DNA of 64,000 bases from Symsagittifera roscoffensis (GCF_963678635.1 NC_087064.1:68126025-68190024); one strand, 5' to 3'. Numbered from the stretch's first letter, positions 52,106-64,000 are shown. Program-made: numbers and translations. The notes: generated by a model not told the origin, from the letters alone.

Positions 52106-52699
52106 TTAAAAATCCTGAAAAACTTGGGATATTTTCTGAGTGAAGAAATATGCAGAGTGAATCGACATATTGGGCAAAAAGGAGCCGCAGCCTTCCTCGT
52201 TGAGGAATTAATAACGACTATTTAGGATGCTGAGATCTCCCGAGGAAGCAGAGGCCGTTGCTAGAAAACATTGTTTTTTTTTGATATTCAGAAGGTCGAA
52301 AATATCATAGTAACCGAGGATAAATTCAAGATTCCTTTCATCACATAGTCCAGACAAAATCCCTGGAATATTCTAGATATGGAAGAGTAAAGTATAACGT
52401 TGATGGAAGTAAGGAGAGTCAGATGGTTGGGAATCAAGAAACAAGATTGAAAGAACTAACTCCTGCACAGAAAAAACCCGAGTTGAAAGAGACTCAAAAA
52501 GATTGACCTGATATGAGGATACGGGTCTATCAAATACTTATTCAAAGCTGAGTTTTTGTTCCCTTGGCTCTATGAACAATAAATAATGCCGAGTACACAG
52601 GCAGCGTTCGCAACCTGTATTGCGAGGGAGATTCCCTTCTTAAGGTAACTACATGCCCCGGGATCCTCGGTAAACATGCTCAAGTTCTTTTTTCTTTTT
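52106..52699 (-). mobile_element. RAD1 upstream region with a LINE 3' fragment
   Basis: From about 52270 to 52690 the sequence parallels 52710-53110, the 3' end of LINE copy 1. Shared blocks are AATCAGAAGGTC, GTAACCGAGG, TCTAGATATGGAAG, GAGTACNCAGGC and GGAGATTC. On the minus strand it gives a NAACVLG-like segment, the end of the endonuclease region. The insertion starts only about 165 bp upstream of the RAD1 start codon, so it lies in or next to its promoter. Confidence 0.6.
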
Positions 52700-52930
52700 T
52701 ATTTTTTTATAGTAATCAGAAGGTCAAAAGTAGCATAGTAACCGAGGTTACAGTCATGAGTCCCTTCATCATGTATTCCAGTCAAAATCCTTGGAATTTT
52801 CTAGATATGGAAGTGATAATGATAAAAGAAGATGACAAGTATTTAAGTCCTTTTCAATTAAAATCGATACGGGTTACGTTTCTTCAATAAGAACACGCAA
52901 CTCGACACGAGATAATATAATATACAAGTG

Positions 52931-53689
52931 TTACAAGTAAAAAATTTCGTCGAAAGTTATTTTGTCATTTATTGTTCCGAGTACGCAAGCGGCGTTCGCA
53001 ATCTGTATTGCCAGGGAGATTCTCTGTTTTAAAAAGATGTCTGCTCTGGGTTCCTCAGTGCATATGCTTAGGTTCTTACAAAGCTTGCTCAAAAAAACTT
53101 CTGTGCTGGGGCCGGCCGCGCCCTGAATTTCAATTGCTAGCGGTTGAAAAAGATATCCATCATTTACAAGATCTTTAAACTTGTCAATTTTTCGCTCTTC
53201 CGCTTCAGCGGCAGCCGTACCAGGGTTACAAACAGACCCGGCATTAATCCTACAAGGAGCTAAGGAGTCTACTACCGTTACATCCCACAAGAGCTGCTTA
53301 CCATCAGCCCATGGAACGGGCGTCAAACCGGCTGGTCGCTTCTGATCGGTCCTGTAGAGGTGTCGTGGTTCTAAAACAGACGGAATGTGAGTAGATGATA
53401 GACTCTGCTTTATAAGGGCATTCAGGTTTGAATGCCTAGAGAATCTCCCTGCACTTTTGAGGCAAGAAAGACCATGCCAACCATCCTCGGTAACGTCTTT
53501 TCCGCACACGCATTTATGCCGTTCGCATATTTTTGATCCTAATCGAAGTCCTATCGCAATTCTGAGTTGTTGGTTCGACAGTTTTAACCTTAAATTCTTG
53601 CACGGGAGACCGTTCAACCATTGGGAGCCAAATCTATCTTGGAACGCGTTGAACCTTTTTACGTCCGTTGGTTCGAGTCGTAAAATCAA
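52931..53689 (-). pseudogene. LINE copy 1 restriction-like endonuclease
   Basis: 252 open codons. A zinc-knuckle-like segment (CERHKCVCGKDVTEDGWHGL, with later Cys and His) is followed by the nuclease core, LLWDVTVVDSLAP with its Asp, then EERKIDKFKDL and FQPLAIEIQGAAG. This order, Cys/His knuckle then D....E-K nuclease at the end of the RT, is typical of RLE-type LINEs. Confidence 0.7.
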
Positions 53690-55347
53690 GTCTGCAATTT
53701 CGCTATCAAAAATTGGCTTCGTCCAATTTTTTGGATTTCATTTTCCGGAGCCATTTCAATTTTTCCAAGGTCAAACCACCGTTTAAGCGCATCATCATAG
53801 ATTCCATCCACATGCTCCAAACCAAAGATTTCGCTCAAGGCCTCTTTCACTCCTACTGCTGAGGCTAAGAAAGCGGGTAAAGCGAGTAGACGAGCGGAAG
53901 AAACGCCCAAGCCACTTTTGGCTGCCGGGAGAACTGCTTGTAAAAACTGGTTATCATCCATTTTCACGTTAGTGACCTTGCATAACGAAATTCTTAGTAT
54001 TTTATCGTAGCGTTCCAAAAAATCATTTTGCAAAAAACAGGGGCTCGTACGCAAAAAACATAGGAGTTTTGGCATGCTAAAGCAATTTTTCAGGAGGTAA
54101 AAACCATAATGGGCGTCTAGTTTGTCAATAACATCCGAGATTTTTTCAAGCTCCTTAACGTTTTCGTCGAGCAATTGTTTTCGGCAAAGTTCGCCGATTG
54201 GAGATCCTAAAATGAGGAGTTCTTCTTTTGTTTTTATTTTTATTTTGGGGCATATTTTTCGAAATTGTGTTAAAATTGAATTATACTGTGTACTAGTAGT
54301 CGGTCCCAAAAATGTGTACTAGTAGTCGGGCCGTAAATTTGTTCCGATTTCAGAATGTTTTTAAGGTCCCGGAGTACTACCTTATAGTCGTCGGCTAAAT
54401 TCCCATCATCTAAATACCAGATGTTAATTTTCGACTCCAACTGTTTGACTAGTGTATGAACTGTTTCCGCAAAAGAGTGGGGCTTCAGGATCACCTTGCT
54501 GAGTTCCGTCTTCTGACATTATGACAGAGCTTCCGTAAAAAAGGTAACTAGGTTTACCATACGCGCAATGGGTGTAATTATACAATTCGGGGCGATTTGA
54601 ATAAACATGATTCAGCATTGTTTCTCCGTTTAAAGAGTTAAAGGCATTCTTAAAATCTAGTTTTAAAAGAACAGTCCATTTTGGATTATCGTCGCGTTCA
54701 ATTAGGTTTCGAAACGAGTGCGAAGCTATTTCTGCTCCTCGTTTGGTACCGCATCCTACCTGTACGTTTCCGAAAAAATTTTGTCGCTCGGAGAGGGCTT
54801 TGCTTCCAGCGCATTTAGACGCGATAGGTCTCAGCGTGTTGCCTATGGCAATCGGTCTCAACTCTCCGTCTATCTTTATGAGGGCGATAAGCTTTGCGCC
54901 AAAAAAGAAAGGTCTTAGTGGTTCGAGTATTTTGCCATCTCCAATGAGGTTTATCAGCTTAGTAAGCGATTTCAGAAAATTAAGTCCTGCACTGCCATTC
55001 GACTTACTAACAAGATCTTTAAAAATTTGAGGAAGTATTTTATCAGGACCTGCTGCTGATCCGTTTGGAAAGGACATTATCGATTTGTATAGGTCGAAAC
55101 CGGTTACAAAAAAACTATCCAACTTTTCTGGATTTGGAGCTGCAAATTTGGCTCGCTGCGGGTGCTTAGACAACAATTTTTGATAGTTATCAGTTGAAAA
55201 AGGAGCTATTTTGTCATACGAACAAGCAAGCCTTATTCCTCCCTTTACATTTCCTTCATCGAGCTTACTTTTTATTAACTTTATTCTCTGCTCGAGGTCA
55301 CTTAGAGGCGGGCTTGAAACTTGGGGATGGGGTTTTGGAAGTGACAC
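53690..55347 (-). pseudogene. LINE copy 1 reverse transcriptase
   Basis: Frames 55347-54424, 54494-54270 and 54309-53686 together cover the RT. Motifs: GSAAGPDKILPQIFKDLVS, ALIKIDGELRPIAIGNTL, LLKLDFKNAFNSLNGETML, EDGTQQGDPEAPLFCG and the catalytic YLDDGN near 54410. A 26-bp tandem duplication around TGTGTACTAGTAGTCGG (units starting at 54287 and 54313) accounts for one frameshift. Confidence 0.75.
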
Positions 55348-55499
55348 GTCATTTGCTCGAATTTTTCTTATTTATCAAAGATCTCATGCTTGTGGTCTGT
55401 TTGCGTCCACTTCTTTTCGGTTGCTTCAAAAAAAAAACAAGAACGACGTTGAAAAAATTAGCCATTTTGTAACATCTTCTACATCATAGACGATGTCAT

Positions 55500-55880
55500 T
55501 TATTTTGTCCGACAGACTTTCCGCCAAGGGAACACGCGAGTCTTTTGGATCTCTCTTGAGTACTCGGACATTTGAGATGGCTGTATTAACATAATTGTCT
55601 AGCACTAAATCATTACCTATTGTTGCTTTATTAACAGATTTTACATCAACGCATAAAGGACACTGAAACCATTGGGTTTTCTTAGAGTCGCTAAGAAAAA
55701 TATTTACACAACTGATATGATACCAATTAGAACAACAATCACATCTAATCCAATTTATCAGTCCTGAAGGATTTAAGCAATCTTTGCTTGTTCACTCTTT
55801 GTTGTTTTTCCTCATCTTGACGCAACATAAAGGTAAAAAAAAGGATTTTGACTGGACTTTAGGGGACTGAACTAACCCAT
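55500..55880 (-). pseudogene. LINE copy 1 N-terminal PHD finger
   Basis: The minus-strand translation includes WIRCDCCSNWYHISCVNI and, 14 residues on, WFQCPLC. This is a PHD signature: paired Cys, a Trp/His/Cys group and a final CxxC. The first Cys codon has become TGA. Downstream comes an Asp-rich stretch. PHD fingers bind histone H3 tails in chromatin proteins, so this could help choose targets. Confidence 0.6.
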
Positions 55881-56039
55881 GATAAGCGGTTAGTGGGAAT
55901 TTTACAAATCAGCAAATAAAAAAAGACAACTAAATTAATTAAAGTTTTAAAATCGAATCAAGTTCTTAGAAAGCTTATTCAGAAAATTAGCTCATATTTT
56001 TCTGTGTTTTGGCCTAAGAAAGAGTTTTTTTTTCGGTTT

Positions 56040-57560
56040 TAATATGTTTCTAAGGTCTCGGAGCAAACACTAACTTGTAGACTTCGGCTAGTTTTCTATC
56101 ATCTAAAAACCAAGCGGTTTTTTTGGAATTAGATTTTTCACTAGCGCCGATATTGTTTAAGCGAACAACGCAGGAACCTCCGTGTCACATTGATGTGTTC
56201 CGCCCTCCGACATAATGTTAGAGTTTCTATACAAAAATATTTTGGTTAACTTAGGTGCAATGAGCATATTTTTACTACTCCGGGTCAGTCGAAAAAAAAA
56301 ACGTGATTCAGCATATTTTCTTTTTTATACAAATTGAACGCATTACTTAAATCTAATTTACACAAAACTGAACACTTCGGTAGTTATCACGCTTGATCAA
56401 GTTTATAAATCAAGTTTATAAATAAGTTAACAGCGATTTCAGCTGCTCGTTTTGTACCACTTCCTACCTGACAACTCAAAAATGTTTTGTCGTTCTGCAA
56501 GAACTTAGCTTTCTGCGCATTTAGACGCGATGCGTCTAAGCGTGTAGCCTATGGCATTCGGTCGCAAAACTCTACCTGTTTTTATGAGAACGATGTTTTG
56601 CTCCAGAAAGGAAAATCCTCTGCGGTTCGCGTACTTCACCTTTCACCTTCATTGTTAAGGTTAAAGAGCTTAGCAAACGTTTTCCAGAAATTGAAGCCCG
56701 CATTGCCTTTTGATTTATTAATATAGTCTTAAACAATTGGTGAACAATCTTGTCCGGACCAATTGTTTTGTACAACTCGAATTCAAATAAGAAATAGCTG
56801 TCAACACTTTTTGGGTTAGGGGCAATTCTATCTGTTCTTTTTAAGCGTTTGGACGCCAACTTTCCATGATTAGGAGTCAAAAAAATGTGCAATTTTTACA
56901 TCTGAAGCGGACAGGTTTATTCCTTCCTTTATATTTCCCACTTCGAATTTAATGCTGATAAAATTGTTTTTAGAGAAGATCTCTCTGGGACAGGCATAAT
57001 CCGTGGGGCGCCGCTTTAGTCAGTGAAACAATTTTTGTTCCTAACTTTTTTTTAAAATTATTATAGAGCTCTTAGCTGTTATTTGATTACGACTACTCCT
57101 TTTGGGTTATTCAAGAAAAAACCGAAAGGCATCACAAAACGAGCCAAGAAGTGACATTTTCCACAATGTAGAAAATATCATCGTTTTGTCCAAAAAACTT
57201 TCTGCCAAGGGAACACGCGAGTTCTTGGGTATTCTCAGGTGTACTCGAACATTACTTGTGGCTGTGCTTACATAATTATCTAGTATTTATTCATCCCTAA
57301 TTGACATTTTTCTAAAGCAACGCATATTGATTACTGTAACCATTGGATTTTCTTAGAGTCGCTAAGAGTAGTAATTACAAGACTGATCTGATACCAATTA
57401 AAGCAACAATCACATCTAATCCAAATTGAAAGTCCTGAAATTTGTAAGCTTTCTTTGCTTGTACACACTTTGTTGTTTTTCCTCATCTTGACGCCTATAT
57501 GTAGAAAAAAAAACATTTTGACCGAAGACAAGGGGGCTTAATTAACCCATAATAAAAATG
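56040..57560 (-). mobile_element. LINE copy 2, 5' part
   Basis: A diverged second copy. The PHD segment (WIRCDCCFNWYQISL) is at about 57400-57480, with the His-Cys pair damaged. The RT start (GPDKIVHQLFKTI) is near 56740. The sequence stops near 56040 just after the region equivalent to YLDDGN. Its lost 3' end may be the fragment at 52270-52690, with copy 1 nested between. Confidence 0.65.
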
Positions 57561-57730
57561 TTAGATTTTGAAAGACATAGAATTTTTTATTTATTCAATT
57601 TGAAACAATATATAAAATCTACAAAACTAGCTGATAAGGAACAACCTCACCCGAGCTCAGAATACCCAGCGACGCACCACCAGCTTCCCCAGGTCAGGAA
57701 CTCCTTCCTTCAGACAAGGATTTATTTGAC

Positions 57731-60700
57731 AGACCTGTCTGTAAAAATCTTCAAAGAGCGCTCGACAAAAAGGCACAAAACCAATTATAACACATCAGTT
57801 ATTAATTTTGTTACACCAGCCACGTTTTGCTTAAACGAAGATCGTTGTGAATTCTTTAAAACTTAACCTTCACGGAAGAAAATTTTACAGCCAAAAGTTT
57901 CTTTTCTTAAAATATCGCGATGATCAACGACAATTAGTACAATTTAATCAATTCAACAGTATATTTTTGTAAATTTGAAAGATTCCAAGGAATCGAAAAA
58001 AAAGAAACGGACAAAGAAATTGAAAAATAACTAGAATTTGTGCCCGTTTTTTAAAAAAAAACAATTATGCCGTATTCAGTACAAATTCACCTTAAAAACC
58101 AATTCGTTGTGATATACTTTATTCATCACTTCTATTCATTTTTCAATTGAAATTACCCAATTTTTATTTTAAAAGAAAAGGTAAATTCAATTGAACTGTA
58201 AATAGAATTTCAGCCTGTTTAAAAGGCGAAAACACATTTGTTTTACTCAGTATACATTCGCCATAAAAACAAACTCGCCCTAAAATCAAATTCATCTTTG
58301 TTAACAGTTTTCATCAAATTGATTCATTTTCCTTTTGAAATTACCCAAATCTGGGTTAAAACTGAAAAAATTCAAAAAATGCGAACTTAAATTCAAAATA
58401 AATGAGAAAAATTTAGAAAAGTTTAAATTATTAAAAGATCTGGGAATACATCTGTCTGAAGAGATTTTTTTTAGAACATTCACGTCAATGTTAAGATGAG
58501 GAAGGCGAACATAAGTTTGTATCTTCCCCGGTAAAATCTATTGGCAAAATTCAGGACATTCGTAAAGCTGGGACAGTATAAGTCTTTGACACTTCCAGAC
58601 GTTGTATAGTTTCACATGTGTAACATAAACTCGAAAAAAAAATAACGCTGGAAAGCTTAGAAAAGAAATTGTTAAATTGATAACAAGAAACAGAGAGTCT
58701 GAATACAAAAGACAGCTCTGGTTCTTTAAAAGTTTGCTCCTCACAATGTTTTTTCAAATAAGAACTGTCTTTTTAATTGTGAAAAGACTAAATGAGAACA
58801 GCAGCTATATTCCCTTGCCAGATCAGCAAAATTGTGAAGACAGGACGAAAAAAGTTTTCAAATGGTCAAATATGCAAATCGAAAAAGCGCGAAATGTGTT
58901 TGTGTTCAAAACAAGTCGATTCATAAATTGAATGGAAAACTTTTTAAACGTTAGAAAATGACAGTGCAGAAAATCCAATAATCATAACGTTGTGAAATTG
59001 ATTTATAAAAACAATTTCTTAACAAAACTTTTGTTCATGGAAATTATTTTATGATTGTCTAAATTGTCGAAATAACTGGACAAAATTTTAATGAATATCG
59101 ACTGCCATCAAAAATTTTCTCCATTTTTCTGCAAATTCACAACACAATTAACAACAACAACAAAAAGTAATTATATCATAAAAAATAATGAATTTTTTGA
59201 AAATTTAAAACAAATTCGCCTTGCTCAAAACATGTTCGCCCTAGCATACAATAATTATCAATTTAATTCATTCATCAAATGAAACTAACCAATTCTTATA
59301 TTTAAGAAAGTATTTGAATTGAAAATCGAGTTTGCGCCCGTTTAAAAGTAAAAAGTAAATTAGGCTTTTCTCAATACAAGATCGCGTTGAAAATAAACTC
59401 TCATTTTTATAAAATTTTCATCAACTTATTTCATTCCTCAAATGAACGTATTAATATTTTTAATCGAATGAAAAAAAAAGTTAACTATGACGAGTTCAAT
59501 AAGCTAAACAAACTCGCTCTTTACAAAATTTTTTATTACCTTAATAAAAAAGATTACAAGAATATCCTTGAAGCAATCACAAAACGGGAAGTCTATCAAT
59601 TGAGAGTCGGAGATCTACAACTGATACAACTATTACGACTGCCAACGCCAAGATATGTGAGTTTGAATATTTCGAAGTCCCCGATGACTCCAATATATTG
59701 ATTTTGAGGTCCAGTATCATGGCTCGAATGAGAGAGAAAACATGCCAAATTACACCATAAATCACTCCTATAGAGGCAGTAGCACGGAAAAAAACTTTAA
59801 GTACCGAATAAATTTCCATCAATTGAGCTTAAATCGGTGTAACATTCGCCCGGAAGATACATATCGACGGAAAACAAAACTAAGTCTTAAGACGACTGGC
59901 TAACGTTTAAACAGAGCTTTGCATGCTTTTCACCGTCTCTACCAAGCCAGTACTTTTCGGTGGTCTTTTCTAACATCGGGTCGACAAAAACGTTACTGCC
60001 TTCGGCTTCGGTCAAAACACTCAAATTAACTAGATTACATGCAGAAATAGTGAGCTCATGGCTGGGTCTCAGTATCCCCAGACCACGAGATCACTCCTAA
60101 AAACAGGGCTACTACTTATTATATTACTATTGTTTTTGTTCAGTAGATAAAAATCATCATCTCCATCGAAGATGGATCAACCCTTTCCCCCAACTCCTAG
60201 CTTCTCATCCCTATCAAAATGAATCCAGATATTAATTAAATTCAAGTCAGGACATGACAGGAAGCTAAAAGTTTATGCAACAGGATAAAAGTTTCAGTTC
60301 CTTTACCCTTCCGGATTGATGAATCCGCTGGATCAAGCTCGCTAATCCTGATTTTCTCTTAATCCGGAAGGCCGTCTCTCACCCTTCACCGTTGTTCGCA
60401 ACGGCCTTGCAACTATTGTAGCAGCACAATAGTTGCAACTCGGAGTGTTCTTCTGTTACTCTGTAACTCGTTGTTGTTTTCCGATCTCAATTTCGTTGTT
60501 GTTGCTAGCGCAGCTAATGTTGTTCTTGTGTTTTTCTTTTACTTCTTTGCCAAAATGGCCGTTTCTGACGTTTCTCAGAAATATGACGTCATAATTCGAA
60601 TTTTTGAAATTTTAAAATACCAGAATATTCTAGCCCTCACCGTTTGGCCAATCGTTCCAATAACGTTCTTAATTCTTAATAACCACCAATCCGGAAGGCT

Positions 60701-61321
60701 TACTGCTAAAAATTCGAAGTCTGCATAAATTGCATTTTGGCCATTCTGGTCGAATGTCACATACTCCCCGGACAGTCCCGTCAATGTCCTCATTGAATCG
60801 CACAATGTTCGTAAAATGGTTACAGTGTCATCGAACCGAATTTATAAAATGCACGAAATTACTTTTATCCACGTCACATCGACTCACTGCAGACCATAAA
60901 TGGCATCATACTACATCACTATAGCCTTCAAATTCTTTCATTAATCTGCACATTGAGGATATGACTTAAGATAAAACATATTTTCTGACTCCCAGTGTCA
61001 ATGTACCGATTAAAACTTTTTCTCTTTGATTTAAAAGGTGTTGGCTTGCAGGACAGTCCTGCCAACCAACAAGCTAAAATTATCCTACTACGCTTTTCCC
61101 TTCGGAAATCTTGCTTGTTATTGTCCTGAATATTAAAACTAAGAAACTTTGTGGTTAGAAAGAACTATGAAACAATCTCCCTCTTCGAGAGATTACTCAA
61201 GCCTTCCATGTCACCACAAAGTGATCAGTCTTCCTAAGTGATTAAAAACAATCATGCAGGCTGGAATATTTAAATATACTCTCCTCTTAAGCCTTTCTAA
61301 ATAAACAATAAGTGTCTCTAT
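57731..61321 (+). repeat. 3591-bp direct repeat, unit 1
   Basis: The unit begins AGACCTGTCTGTAAAAATC and is followed head-to-tail by a second copy at 61322. Only a few differences were seen in 2.68 kb of overlap (for example 57850 t/c, and the ACCCAATTTTT region near 58150). Contents: AT-rich DNA, a weak 104-codon frame near 59387-59701 without a proper ATG, inverted repeats at 60307-60438, and no recognisable transposase or RT. Confidence 0.9.
60307..60438. repeat. Three consecutive hairpin-forming inverted repeats
   Basis: CCTTCCGGATT (60307-60317) pairs with AATCCGGAAGG (60361-60371). CCGTTG-TTCG-CAACGG sits at 60389-60404. TTGCAACTATTGT (60407-60419) pairs perfectly with 60426-60438 around the loop AGCAGC. 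A further AATCCGGAAGG lies at 60688-60698. The first two hairpins recur in the second unit before the window ends. Confidence 0.85.
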
Positions 61322-64000
61322 AGACCTGTCTGTAAAAATCTTCAAAGAGCGCTCGACAAAAAGGCACAAAACCAATTATAACACATCAGTTATTAATTTT
61401 GTTACACCAGCCACGTTTTGCTTAAACGAAGATCGTTGCGAATTCTTTAAAACTTAACCTTCACGGAAGAAAATTTTACAGCCAAAAGTTTCTTTTCTTA
61501 AAATATCGCGATGATCAACGACAATTAGTACAATTTAATCAATTCAACAGTATATTTTTGTAAATTTGAAAGATTCCAAGGAATCGAAAAAAAAGAAACG
61601 GACAAAGAAATTGAAAAATAACTAGAATTTGTGCCCGTTTTTTAAAAAAAAACAATTATGCCGTATTCAGTACAAATTCACCTTAAAAACCAATTCGTTG
61701 TGATATACTTTATTCATCACTTCTATTCATTTTTCAATTGAAATAACCCAATTTTTATTTTAAAAGAAAAGGTAAATTCAATTGAACTGTAAATAGAATT
61801 TCAGCCTGTTTAAAAGGCGAAAACACATTTGTTTTACTCAGTATACATTCGCCATAAAAACAAACTCGCCCTAAAATCAAATTCATCTTTGTTAACAGTT
61901 TTCATCAAATTGATTCATTTTCCTTTTGAAATTACCCAAATCTGGGTTAAAACTGAAAAAATTCAAAAAATGCGAACTTAAATTCAAAATAAATGAGAAA
62001 AATTTAGAAAAGTTTAAATTATTAAAAGATCTGGGAATACATCTGTCTGAAGAGATTTTTTTTAGAACATTCACGTCAATGTTAAGATGAGGAAGGCGAA
62101 CATAAGTTTGTATCTTCCCCGGTAAAATCTATTGGCAAAATTCAGGACATTCGTAAAGCTGGGACAGTATAAGTCTTTGACACTTCCAGACGTTGTATAG
62201 TTTCACATGTGTAACATAAACTCGAAAAAAAAATAACGCTGGAAAGCTTAGAAAAGAAATTGTTAAATTGATAACAAGAAACAGAGAGTCTGAATACAAA
62301 AGACAGCTCTGGTTCTTTAAAAGTTTGCTCCTCACAATGTTTTTTCAAATAAGAACTGTCTTTTTAATTGTGAAAAGACTAAATGAGAACAGCAGCTATA
62401 TTCCCTTGCCAGATCAGCAAAATTGTGAAGACAGGACGAAAAAAGTTTTCAAATGGTCAAATATGCAAATCGAAAAAGCGCGAAATGTGTTTGTGTTCAA
62501 AACAAGTCGATTCATAAATTGAATGGAAAACTTTTTAAACGTTAGAAAATGACAGTGCAGAAAATCCAATAATCATAACGTTGTGAAATTGATTTATAAA
62601 AACAATTTCTTAACAAAACTTTTGTTCATGGAAATTATTTTATGATTGTCTAAATTGTCGAAATAACTGGACAAAATTTTAATGAATATCGACTGCCATC
62701 AAAAATTTTCTCCATTTTTCTGCAAATTCACAACACAATTAACAACAACAACAAAAAGTAATTATATCATAAAAAATAATGAATTTTTTGAAAATTTAAA
62801 ACAAATTCGCCTTGCTCAAAACATGTTCGCCCTAGCATACAATAATTATCAATTTAATTCATTCATCAAATGAAACTAACCAATTCTTATATTTAAGAAA
62901 GTATTTGAATTGAAAATCGAGTTTGCGCCCGTTTAAAAGTAAAAAGTAAATTAGCCTTTTCTCAATACAAGATCGCGTTGAAAATAAACTCTCATTTTTA
63001 TAAAATTTTCATCAACTTATTTCATTCCTCAAATGAACGTATTAATATTTTTAATCGAATGAAAAAAAAAGTTAACTATGACGAGTTCAATAAGCTAAAC
63101 AAACTCGCTCTTTACAAAATTTTTTATTACCTTAATAAAAAAGATTACAAGAATATCCTTGAAGCAATCACAAAACGGGAAGTCTATCAATTGAGAGTCG
63201 GAGATCTACAACTGATACAACTATTACGACTGCCAACGCCAAGATATGTGAGTTTGAATATTTCGAAGTCCCCGATGACTCCAATATATTGATTTTGAGG
63301 TCCAGTATCATGGCTCGAATGAGAGAGAAAACATGCCAAATTACACCATAAATCACTCCTATAGAGGCAGTAGCACGGAAAAAAACTTTAAGTACCGAAT
63401 AAATTTCCATCAATTGAGCTTAAATCGGTGTAACATTCGCCCGGAAGATACATATCGACGGAAAACAAAACTAAGTCTTAAGACGACTGGCTAACGTTTA
63501 AACAGAGCTTTGCATGCTTTTCACCGTCTCTACCAAGCCAGTACTTTTCGGTGGTCTTTTCTAACATCGGGTCGACAAAAACGTTACTGCCTTCGGCTTC
63601 GGTCAAAACACTCAAATTAACTAGATTACATGCAGAAATAGTGAGCTCATGGCTGGGTCTCAGTATCCCCAGACCACGAGATCACTCCTAAAAACAGGGC
63701 TACTACTTATTATATTACTATTGTTTTTGTTCAGTAGATAAAAATCATCATCTCCATCGAAGATGGATCAACCCTTTCCCCCAACTCCTAGCTTCTCATC
63801 CCTATCAAAATGAATCCAGATATTAATTAAATTCAAGTCAGGACATGACAGGAAGCTAAAAGTTTATGCAACAGGATAAAAGTTTCAGTTCCTTTACCCT
63901 TCCGGATTGATGAATCCGCTGGATCAAGCTCGCTAATCCTGATTTTCTCTTAATCCGGAAGGCCGTCTCTCACCCTTCACCGTTGTTCGCAACGGCCTTG
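61322..64000 (+). repeat. 3591-bp direct repeat, unit 2 (cut by window end)
   Basis: An almost exact copy of 57731-60409. It runs to the last base without losing similarity, so the repeat and possibly more units continue beyond the window. Confidence 0.9.

Larger units (their letters stand above)
52700..55880 (-). mobile_element. Non-LTR retrotransposon with PHD, RT and RLE, copy 1
   Basis: Read leftward from about 55880: a PHD-finger segment (55600-55800), a long RT (55347-53700) and a C-terminal restriction-like endonuclease (53689-52931). This places it in the R2/NeSL/HERO-like group of RLE-bearing LINEs. Coding frames are interrupted: a TGA in the PHD start, and frameshifts near 54470, 54300 and 53690. 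The 3' tail is at 52700-52930. Confidence 0.75.

Noticed and set aside
57558-57866. 102-codon ORF across the left edge of the tandem repeat
   Set aside because: It spans the boundary of unrelated sequence blocks and shows no motif, so it is a chance frame.
59387-63292. Duplicated 104-codon ORF in the tandem repeat as a gene family
   Set aside because: It starts at TTG, is highly Lys/Asn/Ile-rich as expected from AT-rich DNA, and is identical in both copies simply because the DNA is duplicated.
1-64000. CRISPR arrays, bacterial operons or phage genes
   Set aside because: Spliced eukaryotic genes and eukaryotic transposons dominate. No regularly spaced identical repeats with unique spacers and no prokaryotic gene layout were seen.

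Overview
This window looks like nuclear DNA of an invertebrate animal. It is AT-rich, and its conserved genes are split by long introns with recognisable GT/AG junctions. Intron and intergenic space is filled with decayed retrotransposons, DNA transposons, MITEs and tRNA-derived SINEs. Two conserved eukaryotic genes can be rebuilt exon by exon on the minus strand: a cyclin Q (CCNQ/FAM58A) homologue (exons at 12520-12337, 11499-11300, 10293-10143 and 345-68) and the checkpoint clamp subunit RAD1 (exons at 52105-51902, 17550-17328, 17089-16811 and 16598-16330). CCNQ is a metazoan-type cyclin, which favours an animal. I cannot name the species.

The centrepiece is a single-exon minus-strand ORF at 28736-20757 encoding about 2659 residues, lying inside the roughly 34.35 kb first intron of RAD1. 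One polypeptide carries, in order, a Cys4 zinc-type N-terminal segment, a Dicer/RIG-I-class SF2 helicase (Walker A PTGSGKT, DECHH, QSRGRAR), a eukaryotic RNA-silencing RNA-dependent RNA polymerase (DLDGD), a Cid1/Trf4-type nucleotidyltransferase (GS...DVD plus a distal Asp), and a long unassigned C-terminus. These three activities correspond to the three separate subunits of fission yeast RDRC (Hrr1, Rdp1, Cid12), so the gene looks like a one-protein RDRC. The ORF is intact among badly decayed mobile elements, which argues that it is functional.

Layout. 1-12.5 kb: CCNQ with a 9.8 kb last intron full of degenerate repeat arrays, MITEs and SINEs. 12.5-16.3 kb: SINE cluster and an orphan Cys-rich exon. 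16.3-17.6 kb: RAD1 exons 2-4. 17.6-51.9 kb: RAD1 intron 1, holding the fusion gene (20.8-28.7), an internally inverted Ty3/gypsy-type LTR element (30.0-35.8), a MULE-type DNA transposon with a MITE relative (36.7-38.6), a LINE fragment (40.6-41.05) and a young gag-protease-only LTR element (42.1-50.8). 51.9-52.1 kb: RAD1 exon 1. 52.3-57.6 kb: broken copies of a non-LTR retrotransposon with PHD finger, reverse transcriptase and restriction-like endonuclease. 57.7 kb to the end: a 3591 bp direct tandem duplication that runs off the window.

Functional reading. RAD1 and CCNQ are ordinary housekeeping genes. The nested fusion gene is predicted to couple RNA unwinding or translocation, complementary-strand synthesis and 3' tailing in one enzyme, probably for small-RNA amplification; the transposon load around it is the kind of target such a pathway silences. 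All assignments come from reading motifs by eye; no database search was run.
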